A stretch of 64,000 nucleotides of DNA from Nitrosovibrio sp. Nv17 (GTDB taxonomy: Bacteria > Pseudomonadota > Gammaproteobacteria > Burkholderiales > Nitrosomonadaceae), in the NCBI RefSeq assembly GCF_900119085.1, contig NZ_FPIQ01000006.1:1-64000 (forward strand). The letters run 5' to 3'. How positions within the stretch are numbered: position 1 is the stretch's first letter; each line of letters starts with the position of its first letter. Made by a program: the position numbers and the translations under genes. Under the pieces are notes generated by a model. The model did no database searches. It was not told the origin of the DNA and was given only the letters and a program-made list of their open reading frames with translations. Of the stretch, positions 8,651 to 17,270 are shown in pieces.

Positions 8651-9239
8651 GTGGTACCAGAGCACTCATCTCCTGTGCCAACCATGTCGGCAAGCGTGCG
8701 CGCGCCGACGTCACTTCCTTCATCTCGGCTGGCGATAATTTGGTGCGCAGCGCACGCAGTGCTTCACCGGCCTTATCCGGCCCCAGCCATGCCAGCGCCC
8801 GCACCACATCGCCGGCAGCGCGGCCTGGAAAGATCAACTGCCACAGCGGCGCATGTCGCAATTCCACGGTCTGAGCCCCGAGCTTCAAGCGACGGCTGGG
8901 GCCGGACGTCAGGTAGACTGCTCGCATCGGTACCTGGGTGGTGAGGCCAAGCGCGTTAGCGGCGGCCGCGCCATGCGACACGATGGTTTCCCCGCGTTGG
9001 CTGGCCAGTCCCTCAACCATCTTTGCGGTTGAGGGTGCTCGGGAGCCAAAGCGGCTCTCGACCGGCAAGACATAGATGCCGCGGCCCACGCGCAGCAGGC
9101 TGCCACGCTGCACGAGACGCGACAAAACCTGGTCCACGGCGGCGCGGTTCCCGAGGTGCAGCAACTCCTTCGCGACCAAGGGCGTACCTTCTGGCAATCC
9201 GGCGGCGTGTTCCAGAACGTGTTTGGCGAGAGGTTGCAT
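8643..9239 (-). CDS. abiEi: Type IV toxin-antitoxin antitoxin, AbiEi
   Basis: A 198-residue antitoxin with an N-terminal winged helix (LHLGNRAAVDQVLSRLVQRG then SLLRVGRGIYVLP) and the AbiEi C-terminal domain (VSHGAAAANALGLTTQVPMR, then YLTSGPSRRLKLG). AbiEi represses its own promoter through inverted repeats and counteracts the toxin without direct binding. The ATG at 9239 is preceded by CAGGAG 10-11 nt upstream. It is co-transcribed and coupled with abiEii (8-nt overlap). An operator-like inverted repeat lies just upstream. Confidence 0.9.
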   Translation of the reverse strand: MQPLAKHVLEHAAGLPEGTPLVAKELLHLGNRAAVDQVLSRLVQRGSLLRVGRGIYVLPVESRFGSRAPSTAKMVEGLASQRGETIVSHGAAAANALGLTTQVPMRAVYLTSGPSRRLKLGAQTVELRHAPLWQLIFPGRAAGDVVRALAWLGPDKAGEALRALRTKLSPAEMKEVTSARARLPTWLAQEMSALVPHG

Positions 9240-9240
9240 G

Positions 9241-9540
9241 ATGGAACAACTCCTGAGTGACAGAAGTATGATAGAATTTCTGACACTTTTCAAGTTAGCT
9301 ATCGGCCAGCGATGGTGGCATCGGGTGGCCGCCATGCTGAGGGCCGGTGAAATCAAGCTCAAGGTTTCGGGGCGAGAAGTCACTGCCGTAGGCCAGCAGA
9401 TGATCGATGCTATGAAGACCAACAACTCCTTCAAACAGATTGGCGTCGCGTTGTGCGACGAACGCCCTTCCATCGAAACTCTCGGTCAGGCTGCGGAGCG
9501 GCTCACCGAACTGGTGGGCGACATGGTCATCCCCCGCTGA
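9241..9540 (+). CDS. Small ORF of unknown function, divergent from abiEi
   Basis: An open frame of 99 residues starting back-to-back with the abiEi start (CATGATG). It reads as a soluble helical polypeptide (MIEFLTLFKLAIGQRWWHRV, later SIETLGQAAERLTELVGDMV), and GAGAGG stands just upstream. No family is recognised; it may be the 3' end of a larger decayed defence gene. If translated, the abiE promoter would lie inside it, so either expression is mutually exclusive or this is a relic. Confidence 0.4.
   Translation: MEQLLSDRSMIEFLTLFKLAIGQRWWHRVAAMLRAGEIKLKVSGREVTAVGQQMIDAMKTNNSFKQIGVALCDERPSIETLGQAAERLTELVGDMVIPR
9256..9293 (-). promoter_or_regulatory. Probable abiE promoter with AbiEi operator
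   Basis: Reading leftward, TTGAAA (9293-9288), a 17-bp spacer and CATACT (9270-9265) form a plausible promoter. A 10-bp inverted repeat with one mismatch, AGTGTCAGAA - 12 bp - TTCTGTCACT (arms 9287-9278 and 9265-9256), spans the spacer and -10 region. This is where AbiEi autoregulatory repeats are found in known AbiE systems. Confidence 0.55.
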
Positions 9541-9926
9541 AGCAGGAGATCAGCAAGACGGCTGCCACCATATCATGCCGTTCCTAACTCATATTGGGCA
9601 GAAAGTGCTTTTTGGAGGACAACACCTTTCTCAGATATTTCGTATCAATATGAGATTGAAGTTGAAATGATCAGCTTGAAACAAGTGCAGATAGGTTTAG
9701 ATGCAGCAAAGAAAGCAGGCGTTTAGCCAGGACCAAAGCTTTTTGCCAGATCATATATGTGCATATACAGCATCGATGAGAAAACGATTGGAAGGACGAG
9801 ACATCACTCTTTTAGGGCACGTGAGAAGTAATAATAACATCGATCTTCGGCTACGAATGGTCATGGGCATCAGCGACCGAGATTGCGATGGTCTGCTCTT
9901 CCAAGGAGCGATTGTGCGCTTACCAA
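9541..9926. other. Non-coding interval inside the defence island
   Basis: About 390 bp, noticeably AT-richer than the chromosome around it. Short broken frames are present (for example one reading MISLKQVQIGLDAAKKAGV near 9668-9726) that may be gene debris. No intact gene, terminator or repeat was recognised. Confidence 0.4.
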
Positions 9927-12900
9927 TCAGCTCCCGTCCTCTGCATCGGGATCGGGCGTCAGGATTGGCCACGAGCGCCCTGACGCAAGATCGGGATGGC
10001 GCGGCTCCGATTCTGGTGCGCCGAAGTCATCCCTGAGCTTGTCGATGAGGTTGAGGCAGCGGGCAGCGGGGTTATCCTTGCCACCGCGGCCCGTCATCGC
10101 CAGCAGCTTTCGGCGCAGCTCGATCGCCGGGACGGGCACGACATTGTAGACACCTTCCCAGTTCTCCGCCGGGACGTGCTCCGTGACAGCGCTTTGGATC
10201 GACCGCCATGTCATGAACGAACGTCCGGTTTTCATTTCGAAATCAATCAGCATCAGCACGCCGTCCTCACCAGGGGCTTCGGCGACCGCGCTGGCGAGCA
10301 AGGCGAGTTGCTTGGAAGTTGGCCCATCCTTCAGGAGGCCGTAGACATAGGTGCGCACCTCTGGAAACTCCGAAATCAAGCCACCCAATTCGCGTTGCCA
10401 ATGCCACCCGTCGTATGATCTGCCGTCGAGCGCGCCGCTGACGGTCAAATCAACGAGGCGACACGCGGCGGATACAGTGCCGAGCTGCAACGCTGCCGAG
10501 CGCCACTGGTAGTTCTGGTAGAACTGCGGGTTTTCTTCGGCGAGCGTGAAGATCAAATTTTCCGCGTCATCTGAGGACGAGTTGCCGAGGCAGCCGACCA
10601 TCTCTTCGAGCATTCGTGGATCGCGCTGCGCGTCCGGCATGCCGCGCACGATGGTGGGCAGATCGGTGACAGGCGTGGCGAACGGCAAAAGGCGTAACCA
10701 AGCGCGTAGCTCATACGCGTCGCTCTGAGTCAGAATCCAAGTCTCCTCCTTGGCCGCCTCAAAGGTCTCAGCGATGCCGTCGGCCACGAGCTTGATGTCG
10801 ATGTCCTCGCCAGAGAGGATCAGCGACAAGAGCAAGGCTGCGCGCGCCTGCCTCGGCGCGAGAGAAATGAGCTTCTGGATCGTCGGGTCACGCTGGCCGT
10901 GCGGGAGCCGCGTTCCGACAATGCCGAGCGCAACCCCCAGCTTCACTTGCGCATCAGTCGAACCGTCGACAATCAACGTGTCGATTGCGCCGAAGATCGC
11001 CTCCGCCTCGGCCGATGTCGCGGCGGGATCGGCGGCGCGGGCCTCGCGGCGCTCTTCCACGCGCGAGAAATCTTCGCCGCTCAGGAATTTCTTGTCGTCC
11101 TTGGGTTCGTTCGCCTCGAACCACTGGACGGCCAGCACACGCGCCGCCCGCTCGCCAAAGTGTTCATCGGTCAGGTATTCTCCCATCAGCGCAGCGGTCT
11201 CCGGCGCATTGATCGCCAAGAACGCACGTTGGTACTCGTGCATGTGTGGATGCTGCGCTTCTTGCACAGCGTCGCGATCCTTCCAGCCGCTCGCGGTAGC
11301 TTTTTCGCGGAAAGTTCGATAGCGACGTAAATTGTCGTCAAGCATTCTCTTCAAGAATGGAAGATGTTCGACGGACGGCGCGTGGCTCATCATCGTTGTA
11401 ATGGTAGCCACTCGCCAACGCTTCTCATCCCCAGCGGCGAGCATGCGCTCTGCCCATTCGCGCGCCAGCACTCCGATTGCGGCCAAGCCTTCCTCATTGA
11501 AGGGCCGCGCCCGCTCTTCGTCGCCATAGGTCTCACGGGAAAACAGCTCGGCCAATTGGACGATTTCCTCATTGTCAGCGTTTACCGCCCGCGCCTGAAC
11601 GGCGGCCACCAAACTTGCGCCCGGCGTGTGGCCGATACGGGCGCGCAGATCATGATAGCGATCACCCGCCGCCTGGTTGTACTTCCCGCTGGCGTCGCGC
11701 ACGACTTTCCCAGCTGCAAGATACGCGTCGATCAGCCGGCCAACAGCGTTTGGTCCCAGCACCGAAGCGGCGGCCTCGGCGCGGTCGTCGTGGCGGCTTG
11801 TTTCTTCGAGGGCGATCCCGAGCAGCGCGCCGTCCTCAAGGGCAAATCCGGCGGCCGCAAGAATATCGTCTGCGCCGTAGAAGAGTTCGTGGTGCTCGCG
11901 CACGCGGCGCAGCAGCCCGTTAGCGAGAGCCTCCGGATAGCGCTTTCGCACTTCGTACAACAGGTGCATTTCGCCATCGCGTTTCCGGTCGATCTCCATG
12001 TCGGCAACAATCTCAGTAACCTCGGTATCGCGGTCATCTCCGCCCGGCGCGTAGACGAGCGTACGCAGGCGCTGGAAGTGCGAAATGCCGGCGGCTTTGC
12101 GCCGTTCGTGCGCACGCCGGAGTTCCTGCTGGACGGCATCAACCGCAATGTCGTTGAGGTGGCCCTTTTCGGCGAGGATGTCGTAGGTCGCGTCGCTCGC
12201 GTCGGCAAGCAAGTCGGCGACGTGGCGATCCGCCCGTCGAAATGAGAGTGCATCGACCACCGTCGCCTTCACGTTCGGGTCGCTGTCAGTCTTCGCGATT
12301 GCGGTTGCAAGATCGAGGCCGTCGATTCCGCCATGCGATGCAATTCCATGCAGCACGTTCTTGCGAATTTCCGGTGGCAGTGCTGCGATGCGCGCCAGGG
12401 CCTCGTTCCCAAGCACGGATGTGCGAAATCGTTTCGCCGCCCGGAGGGCGGGCAAGTGTATCTGAGTGTTCGCGTGAGAAATTAGGGGCCAAAGAAAATC
12501 GCCGAATTCCGGTCTGCCTGAAGCGATCATGAAACGCACGGCACGATCCACCTTGCCGGGCGCGTGCCACTTTTCGGTGAGGCTGCGAATCTCGGCTCCG
12601 ATCGGTGCCCAAATGTCGTCGGTGGCGCGGAAGATCATTTCGCCCGCGAGGACGGGATCGACCTCAAAGGCCGCGAGAATAGCGGTGCTGCATGCGGCCT
12701 TCTGCGCGGCATCGCCACGTACGCTCCGTTCGACGGCGAACAGAACTGCTTCTTCCCACGGGCGCTGATCGAGCACGTCGGCCTTCAGCTTATCGCGCGC
12801 TGCCGGATCGCTGACGGCCTGTAGCATCAGTCGTTCGACGTGGTGCGATGCATACCATTCCTGAAATTGTTGGTGCTGGAACGAATAGCCCGGTGTGTCG

Positions 12901-14306
12901 CCGGAGCGCGTCAGAACGTGATTGCTGACAAGCGTGTCGAGCAGCGTGTCGGGCTGTGTGGCGATCGTTATTTGCCCATCGGCCATCAGGACCCGCGCGG
13001 TCTCGGCAACTGCTTTGCGCGCGTTGCTGTCCGTGATCGCGGTGTTGGCCGTTGTGGTGGCGAATACGGCGAGATTGTCCAAATAGTCCTGCTGGAAGCC
13101 TAGGGCCTTGGCATGAAGCGCCGCCGCACGGCGGGCTTCCTGTTCGTGTGCGGCAATGAAGCGCCGTAGCACTTCTTCCTTTGTTGTAGGAAAAGGCGCG
13201 CCCTCTGGCAGCGAGAGAAGTGCCGTGAGGTAGAGTGGGATGGTCACAAGATCCCGGACACCAGCTGTCCGCCATGCCTGATCGACGAGCTGTGCGCCAG
13301 CCTCGCCCCGCATACCGCGCGCGATCTCCATTTGCTGCTCATCGTCAAGTGGCAGTAAATCGACCTGCGTCCCGCCGAACGGAATGTCAAGGGCCTGCTT
13401 GCGCGTGGAAATGAAAAGGCCGAGCTCTGGCAATTCAGTTTTAAGGGCAGTGATTTGCACGCGCGCACGTTCGCGTGCAGCGGCATCCAGTTCGTTCCAG
13501 CCGTCAAGAAGCAGGACGACGCCAGGTTTCGTCGCGACGGTGCGGAAATCTTGCTCTGAAATCCCGTTAAACGCGGGGCGTTTGAGGACGGATGCGAGCA
13601 GCGCTTCGCCTTCGGTGGCCCAATCTCCCAGCGGCACGATGAGTGGCGTGCCATTGCCGATTTCCAACAGACCATCGGCGACCTGAAAGAGGGTTGTCGT
13701 CTTTCCCATTCCGGGTGCGGCGACAAGGATGAGGTCATCCAGCGCGGTTACCGCGTTGGCAAGTGCGCGCGTGCTAAGCGCCTCGTTTACGTGCTTTACT
13801 TTTAATGTCAGCGTAAGCGCCACGTTTGTGCCTGGCCATTTGGGTGTTCGACGAAACACGGCCAAATCTGCAGCGGCAGCATTTTGAAAGCGTGCACTGA
13901 TCTCAGCAACCGTCGGCGGCATGGTCGAGCCGAAGGGAAGCTTGTCGATAACGCTGCGCCACATGTCCTCAGAATGCTTCTGCTTCCAAGTGTGCAGAAA
14001 TGCCTCGGTGAAAATGGGATCATCTGAATCAATTGCCTTTGCACAGTCTTGGCAAAGCCAAATCCCGTTCCCATGCGATTTCCGTTGTTCGGGCGTCATA
14101 TCGGCGCGATAGCGGCGCGCACCAACTCCGGGGGCTGCAGCACAGATATGAGCGGCAACTCCAATATTCATTTCCTTTAAGCCATCGCTGGTCGGCGCTG
14201 ACGTCAGCTTCCTGCAACTAGGATTGCTACAATGATACCGGGCTTGCTTCGCTAGGCGTTTCTTAGTCGCTTGAGTGAAGTTATCCCTGTTGTTATTCTT
14301 GGTCAT
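9927..14306 (-). CDS. HNH-NACHT NTPase, candidate NLR-like antiphage protein
   Basis: A 1459-residue protein. Residues about 20-110 form an HNH/zinc-binding module: C26 and C31 in YHCSNPSCRKL, H53 in VAAHIC, N80 and C85/C88 in NGIWLCQDC. A NACHT-type P-loop NTPase follows: Walker A at 196-204 (AAPGMGKTT), Walker B at 263-274 (VVLLLDGWNELD), then STRK and winged-helix-like segments. From roughly residue 550 onward the sequence is long, helical and repeat-like, as in HEAT/TPR sensor domains (inference). NACHT proteins with N-terminal effectors act as bacterial NLR-like phage defences; here the effector would be a nuclease. The ATG at 14306 begins MTKNNNRDNF; an upstream GTG at 14339 is less likely. 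It overlaps a small upstream ORF by 14 nt and lies next to AbiE. Base composition is less GC-rich than the flanks. Confidence 0.82.
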   Translation of the reverse strand: MTKNNNRDNFTQATKKRLAKQARYHCSNPSCRKLTSAPTSDGLKEMNIGVAAHICAAAPGVGARRYRADMTPEQRKSHGNGIWLCQDCAKAIDSDDPIFTEAFLHTWKQKHSEDMWRSVIDKLPFGSTMPPTVAEISARFQNAAAADLAVFRRTPKWPGTNVALTLTLKVKHVNEALSTRALANAVTALDDLILVAAPGMGKTTTLFQVADGLLEIGNGTPLIVPLGDWATEGEALLASVLKRPAFNGISEQDFRTVATKPGVVLLLDGWNELDAAARERARVQITALKTELPELGLFISTRKQALDIPFGGTQVDLLPLDDEQQMEIARGMRGEAGAQLVDQAWRTAGVRDLVTIPLYLTALLSLPEGAPFPTTKEEVLRRFIAAHEQEARRAAALHAKALGFQQDYLDNLAVFATTTANTAITDSNARKAVAETARVLMADGQITIATQPDTLLDTLVSNHVLTRSGDTPGYSFQHQQFQEWYASHHVERLMLQAVSDPAARDKLKADVLDQRPWEEAVLFAVERSVRGDAAQKAACSTAILAAFEVDPVLAGEMIFRATDDIWAPIGAEIRSLTEKWHAPGKVDRAVRFMIASGRPEFGDFLWPLISHANTQIHLPALRAAKRFRTSVLGNEALARIAALPPEIRKNVLHGIASHGGIDGLDLATAIAKTDSDPNVKATVVDALSFRRADRHVADLLADASDATYDILAEKGHLNDIAVDAVQQELRRAHERRKAAGISHFQRLRTLVYAPGGDDRDTEVTEIVADMEIDRKRDGEMHLLYEVRKRYPEALANGLLRRVREHHELFYGADDILAAAGFALEDGALLGIALEETSRHDDRAEAAASVLGPNAVGRLIDAYLAAGKVVRDASGKYNQAAGDRYHDLRARIGHTPGASLVAAVQARAVNADNEEIVQLAELFSRETYGDEERARPFNEEGLAAIGVLAREWAERMLAAGDEKRWRVATITTMMSHAPSVEHLPFLKRMLDDNLRRYRTFREKATASGWKDRDAVQEAQHPHMHEYQRAFLAINAPETAALMGEYLTDEHFGERAARVLAVQWFEANEPKDDKKFLSGEDFSRVEERREARAADPAATSAEAEAIFGAIDTLIVDGSTDAQVKLGVALGIVGTRLPHGQRDPTIQKLISLAPRQARAALLLSLILSGEDIDIKLVADGIAETFEAAKEETWILTQSDAYELRAWLRLLPFATPVTDLPTIVRGMPDAQRDPRMLEEMVGCLGNSSSDDAENLIFTLAEENPQFYQNYQWRSAALQLGTVSAACRLVDLTVSGALDGRSYDGWHWQRELGGLISEFPEVRTYVYGLLKDGPTSKQLALLASAVAEAPGEDGVLMLIDFEMKTGRSFMTWRSIQSAVTEHVPAENWEGVYNVVPVPAIELRRKLLAMTGRGGKDNPAARCLNLIDKLRDDFGAPESEPRHPDLASGRSWPILTPDPDAEDGS

Positions 14307-14511
14307 CGACGGCCTGCTCGGATTTGGTCGTGTGTACACATTCTAAATTTTGCCCACCGGTGGACATGTTGCCGATCTCGGCTGAAATCAAAAGCAAAGA
14401 CACATACCCCGCTGCCGCAGCGATATTGCTTGAATGTCCGCCAATCGCAGCCTGCGCTTCTACGGCGAAATCAACGTCCCCAGTTCGCAGATGCTCGATC
14501 AATTTGGCCAC
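14293..14511 (-). CDS. Small ORF overlapping the start of the HNH-NACHT gene
   Basis: A GTG-start frame of 72 residues with an amphipathic N-terminus (AKLIEHLRTGDVDFAVEAQA) and a central hydrophobic stretch (NIAAAAGYVSLLLISAEIGN). Its stop lies 14 nt inside the start of the NACHT gene, an arrangement typical of translational coupling. The frame remains open upstream of the GTG toward a MITE-like relic, so the true N-terminus is uncertain. No family is recognised. It could be a regulatory partner of the NACHT protein or a truncated gene. Confidence 0.4.
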   Translation of the reverse strand: MAKLIEHLRTGDVDFAVEAQAAIGGHSSNIAAAAGYVSLLLISAEIGNMSTGGQNLECVHTTKSEQAVDDQE

Positions 14512-14548
14512 ATCCGATTGCAGGGCTGGGTCAAAAGTATTGAGCCGT

Positions 14549-14620
14549 CGGGTCCTACACTTGTTTCGTGGCCGTCCCTCTGGGTGCGCGCGAAAGCGCG
14601 CCGGCGCCCCGCGACCCCGA
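14549..14620 (+). repeat. Degenerate end of the MITE found intact at 29418-29680
   Basis: The 15-mer ACACTTGTTTCGTGG here is identical to a segment of the right terminal repeat of the MITE at 29.4 kb (read on the minus strand there). The following bases (GTGCGCGCGAAAGCGCGCC) resemble the MITE interior (GTGCGAAAAGCGCGAGGGC). The outer bases are degenerate (GGGTCCT against GGGCCTGTTA). No second end was found. Confidence 0.35.
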
Positions 14621-14656
14621 TCGGTGCTGAAAGCATTTGATCCGCTTTCCCGTTTT

Positions 14657-14725
14657 CATGTAGGAAATATTCCGACATGAAGATTCCGCCGTTTCCTACA
14701 TGCAAATCGGATGAAATCCGATTTG
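14657..14725. repeat. Two adjacent perfect inverted repeats
   Basis: First repeat: CATGTAGGAAA (14657-14667) and TTTCCTACATG (14692-14702), 11-bp arms with a 24-bp spacer. Immediately after it: CAAATCGGAT (14703-14712), GAA, ATCCGATTTG (14716-14725), 10-bp arms with a 3-base loop. No T-run follows, so these are not ordinary terminators. Their function is unknown. Confidence 0.6.
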
Positions 14726-14996
14726 CCGGAACATTTCTTTCAGGGACAATGCAATCCATCAGGAAAGACGGACTGACGGGCTGGACAGGCCGTCCTGCGA
14801 TGCTGAAGGGCCATCACGACAGCCAGGCAGTCCATGCTGTCGTAGTGCCTTCCACTACGCATGCTGCGTGGCGCGTATTCCGAAATCCGATTCCCTCTTG
14901 TCCGGTGGCTGGATTCATGCTCCCTCCACCGGTTCTTTTTTGAATCCCGCGTACGCCGGGTCAGCCGCCGGGCGATGCCTTGGCTGCGTGTCAGGC

Positions 14997-15710
14997 TCAA
15001 GTGGTATTCGTCGAGTTCGATGAATCGATTCCCGCCTGCTCCGAGGGTTTGTCCTCTGCGGCATCGAAGTGATAGAAACGGGTGCCCAGGTCGATGAGCG
15101 GCCGTCCCTGGCTTCGGCGGCGCCGATTGGTGTCACGCAGGGAGTAGACACATCCGCAGTATTCCTGCTGGTAGAATTCCTCGCGCTTGCTGATTTCGAT
15201 CATGCGTGCCGAACCGCCGCCTTTCCTCCAGTTGTAATCCCAGTAGCTGAGCCCGGCATAGCGGCCCGCCGCGCGGCGTCCGCAGTCATTGATCTGCTCC
15301 ATGTTCTTCCAGCGGGAGATGCCGAGGGAACTCGTGATGACGGGAAAGCCGTGTTCGAACGCATGCAGCGCGGTGCGCTCGAAGCGCATGTCGAAGCACA
15401 TGGTGCAACGGATGCCGCGCTCGGGTTCCCATTCCATGCCGCGTGCCCGCGCGAACCAGTTCTCCGTGTCGTAGTCGGCGTCGATGAACTCGATGCCGTG
15501 TTTTTCCGCAAAACGGATGTTTTCATCCTTGCGCAGCAGGTATTCCGCTTCCGGGTGGATGTTGGGATTGTAGAAAAAGATCGTGTAGTCGATGCCGGAA
15601 GCCAGCATCGCTTCCATGACCTCCCCGGAGCAGGGTGCGCAGCATGAGTGTAGCAGCACCTTCTTGTGGCCCCCGGGGGGTACGAGGATGGGTCGGGTCA
15701 TTGTATCCAT
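14997..15710 (-). CDS. queH: Epoxyqueuosine reductase QueH
   Basis: Catalyses the last step of queuosine tRNA modification, reducing epoxyqueuosine to queuosine; it replaces QueG in many bacteria. Family cysteine motifs are present: [17 protein letters not shown] near the N-terminus, [17 protein letters not shown], and [13 protein letters not shown] near residue 190. These are Fe-S cluster ligands and the redox pair. The frame stays open to 15851, but no Shine-Dalgarno marks any start; I used the ATG at 15710 as the closest to the normal family N-terminus. About 25-30 C-terminal residues after the core are low-complexity. Confidence 0.9.
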   Translation of the reverse strand: MDTMTRPILVPPGGHKKVLLHSCCAPCSGEVMEAMLASGIDYTIFFYNPNIHPEAEYLLRKDENIRFAEKHGIEFIDADYDTENWFARARGMEWEPERGIRCTMCFDMRFERTALHAFEHGFPVITSSLGISRWKNMEQINDCGRRAAGRYAGLSYWDYNWRKGGGSARMIEISKREEFYQQEYCGCVYSLRDTNRRRRSQGRPLIDLGTRFYHFDAAEDKPSEQAGIDSSNSTNTT

Positions 15711-15807
15711 GGGTTGCGCATCGTCGGTGGCCGCTTCGGGCCGCGAGACGGGGATTTCCGCAGGGCGGCGGATCATGGGCGGATCTTCGGCCAGCGAGGA
15801 CGCAATG

Positions 15808-16140
15808 TCAATCAGCCGGCGTCTTGCGCCGCCCCGCAGGAAGCCCCGCATTGATCTCTATCCATTTTGCCGCCGCCAGGCATGCCGCCGCGCGCAAGGT
15901 GGGAGCGTGCGTCCTCATGTCATCGCAGCACAGGGTGAAACCCCCGGCCCGCTCCGGCGTGGCCCGGTTATAGGTCGCCTGCTCGCAGTATTCGCTCAGC
16001 CAGTCCAGTATTTCCTTGTCGGTGAGCATGAGCGGCGCCGGCTGGTGTTCGGTCCACGATTCGATCCAGGATCCCATGAAAATTCCGGTTGTCGGCGGCG
16101 GCTTGCCGGGAGTGGCCGGCCCGTGATCCGGGTATTCCAT
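15808..16140 (-). CDS. Hypothetical protein under repressor-type promoter control
   Basis: A 110-residue frame; the part from [20 protein letters not shown] onward has normal coding character ([20 protein letters not shown]). The start is uncertain: ATGs at 16140, 16077 and 16029 are possible and none has a strong ribosome-binding site. No family is recognised. It is read from a promoter at 16197-16225 that contains a perfect copy of the operator found next to the repressor gene at 17.3-17.8 kb, so it probably belongs to the prophage-like regulon. Confidence 0.5.
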   Translation of the reverse strand: MEYPDHGPATPGKPPPTTGIFMGSWIESWTEHQPAPLMLTDKEILDWLSEYCEQATYNRATPERAGGFTLCCDDMRTHAPTLRAAACLAAAKWIEINAGLPAGRRKTPAD

Positions 16141-16196
16141 GGATCGCGAGGCGATGCTTCGGATTACACGTCCGTTTCACGGGTCGATACATTCCC

Positions 16197-16225
16197 ATGT
16201 TACAAGTAAAACTTGTAAATGTCAA
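16197..16225 (-). promoter_or_regulatory. Promoter with embedded repressor operator (site D)
   Basis: Reading leftward: TTGACA (16225-16220), 17-bp spacer, TAACAT (16202-16197). The spacer and -10 region contain the perfect palindrome TTACAAG-N5-CTTGTAA (16200-16218), identical in design to the three sites at 17835-17896. A bound repressor would block RNA polymerase here. Confidence 0.65.
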
Positions 16226-16428
16226 CACGCTTGCAGATGTCCTGGGGGAGAAAGCAGGGTTCATCGAAGATTGCCGGGAAAGGGGCACGGATTTCCAGGA
16301 AGTATTCCTCGTCGCGATATGCGCAAGCCATGGGGGATGGATGAAATGCAACCCATCCTGCCCCCCTGATTCGCTTCACGCCATTTCGCGATGAACCCGG
16401 GGAAAACGGAGGGGGAGAATGCGGTGCG

Positions 16429-16770
16429 CTAGCGGTATGGAATCCGCCTGAACGGCGTTTCGCCCGACTCGCGCTGCTGTGCCTTGCCAGGGCCGTACTC
16501 GATCACGCGGCCGTCCTTCAGGATCACCGAATAATCCAGGACATCATAGAACGGTCCCGCGAGAAATGACCAGGCGGTCGTGCGCCGATCGATATAGTGC
16601 AGGGCCTCGTATTCTCCGGATTCCCCGGCGCGCTGGTAGCCATCGGGGCTGCCCACCAGTCCGATGACCTCATCCTTCGTCAATCCTTCCCTCAGCTTCG
16701 TCGTTTTAATCCCCGTGGCGCAGGAGGAAAGAATCAACATACCCAGCAGGATAAAGACAATCGATTTCAT
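16429..16770 (-). CDS. Small outer-membrane lipoprotein, BamE/SmpA-like fold
   Basis: A 113-residue protein with a lipoprotein signal peptide (MKSIVFILLGMLILSSCATG; lipobox LSSC, lipidated C17). The mature part has the BamE/SmpA-type pattern KLREGLTKDEVIGLVGSPDG followed by a beta-hairpin segment (VILKDGRVIEYGPG). No residue after Cys signals inner-membrane retention. It is probably not the housekeeping BamE, which is encoded next to fur, but a paralogue of unknown role. A GGAG lies 10 nt before the ATG. Confidence 0.7.
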   Translation of the reverse strand: MKSIVFILLGMLILSSCATGIKTTKLREGLTKDEVIGLVGSPDGYQRAGESGEYEALHYIDRRTTAWSFLAGPFYDVLDYSVILKDGRVIEYGPGKAQQRESGETPFRRIPYR

Positions 16771-16814
16771 GAGGGGCTCCAGGGATCCAGATTGATGGGC
16801 TTGAAGGGAATTTT

Positions 16815-17045
16815 CTATTCGCCGACAGGCAGGGATTCGAGTTCCTTGATCAGCAATGCGACTTCGGCGGTCTCGGCAAGCACCTTCCTCACCGCATGCT
16901 CCAGGGTATAGCGCCGCGTTTCCGCGGCGCGCAGATGCTCCGGGAATTGCAGGATGTGTCGTTCCCGGCGGGCACGCGCCTTTTCCGAGACATGGAAGGC
17001 GAGGAGCATATCCAGATTGTCGTAGGGTGTGTCCGGTTTCTTCAT
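16815..17045 (-). CDS. Hypothetical 76-residue protein
   Basis: A basic, helical soluble protein (FHVSEKARARRERHILQFPE, then ALLIKELESLPVGE). The ATG at 17045 gives the natural start MKKPDTPYDNL; further upstream sequence is low-complexity. It has no recognised domain and lies between the lipoprotein and the phage-type repressor on the same strand. Confidence 0.45.
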   Translation of the reverse strand: MKKPDTPYDNLDMLLAFHVSEKARARRERHILQFPEHLRAAETRRYTLEHAVRKVLAETAEVALLIKELESLPVGE

Positions 17046-17270
17046 CGGCGTGTATCGATCATTCTTCGGTCGCGGTTGCCCCGGACCGCGAAGACTTCCA
17101 CGCTCTATGGCCCGCATGCTGCACATGGCGCTATTCTAATCGGCATGGCGGATGATTGCCATGCGTGCCGTGCATTTCCGTGGCTGCGCGATCAATCCCT
17201 GCGCCGCCTGTCGAACTTCCTCCGGTTGGGCTGGTGCCGGTGATACTGCCGCCTGTCCGCCTGCCGCCTT

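Larger units (their letters stand above)
14512..14996. other. Junction region between the defence island and queH
   Basis: About 490 bp without a convincing gene. It holds a degenerate MITE-like end (14549-14620) and two adjacent perfect hairpins (14657-14725), both listed separately. The rest shows no coding or regulatory signal that I can support. Confidence 0.5.
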
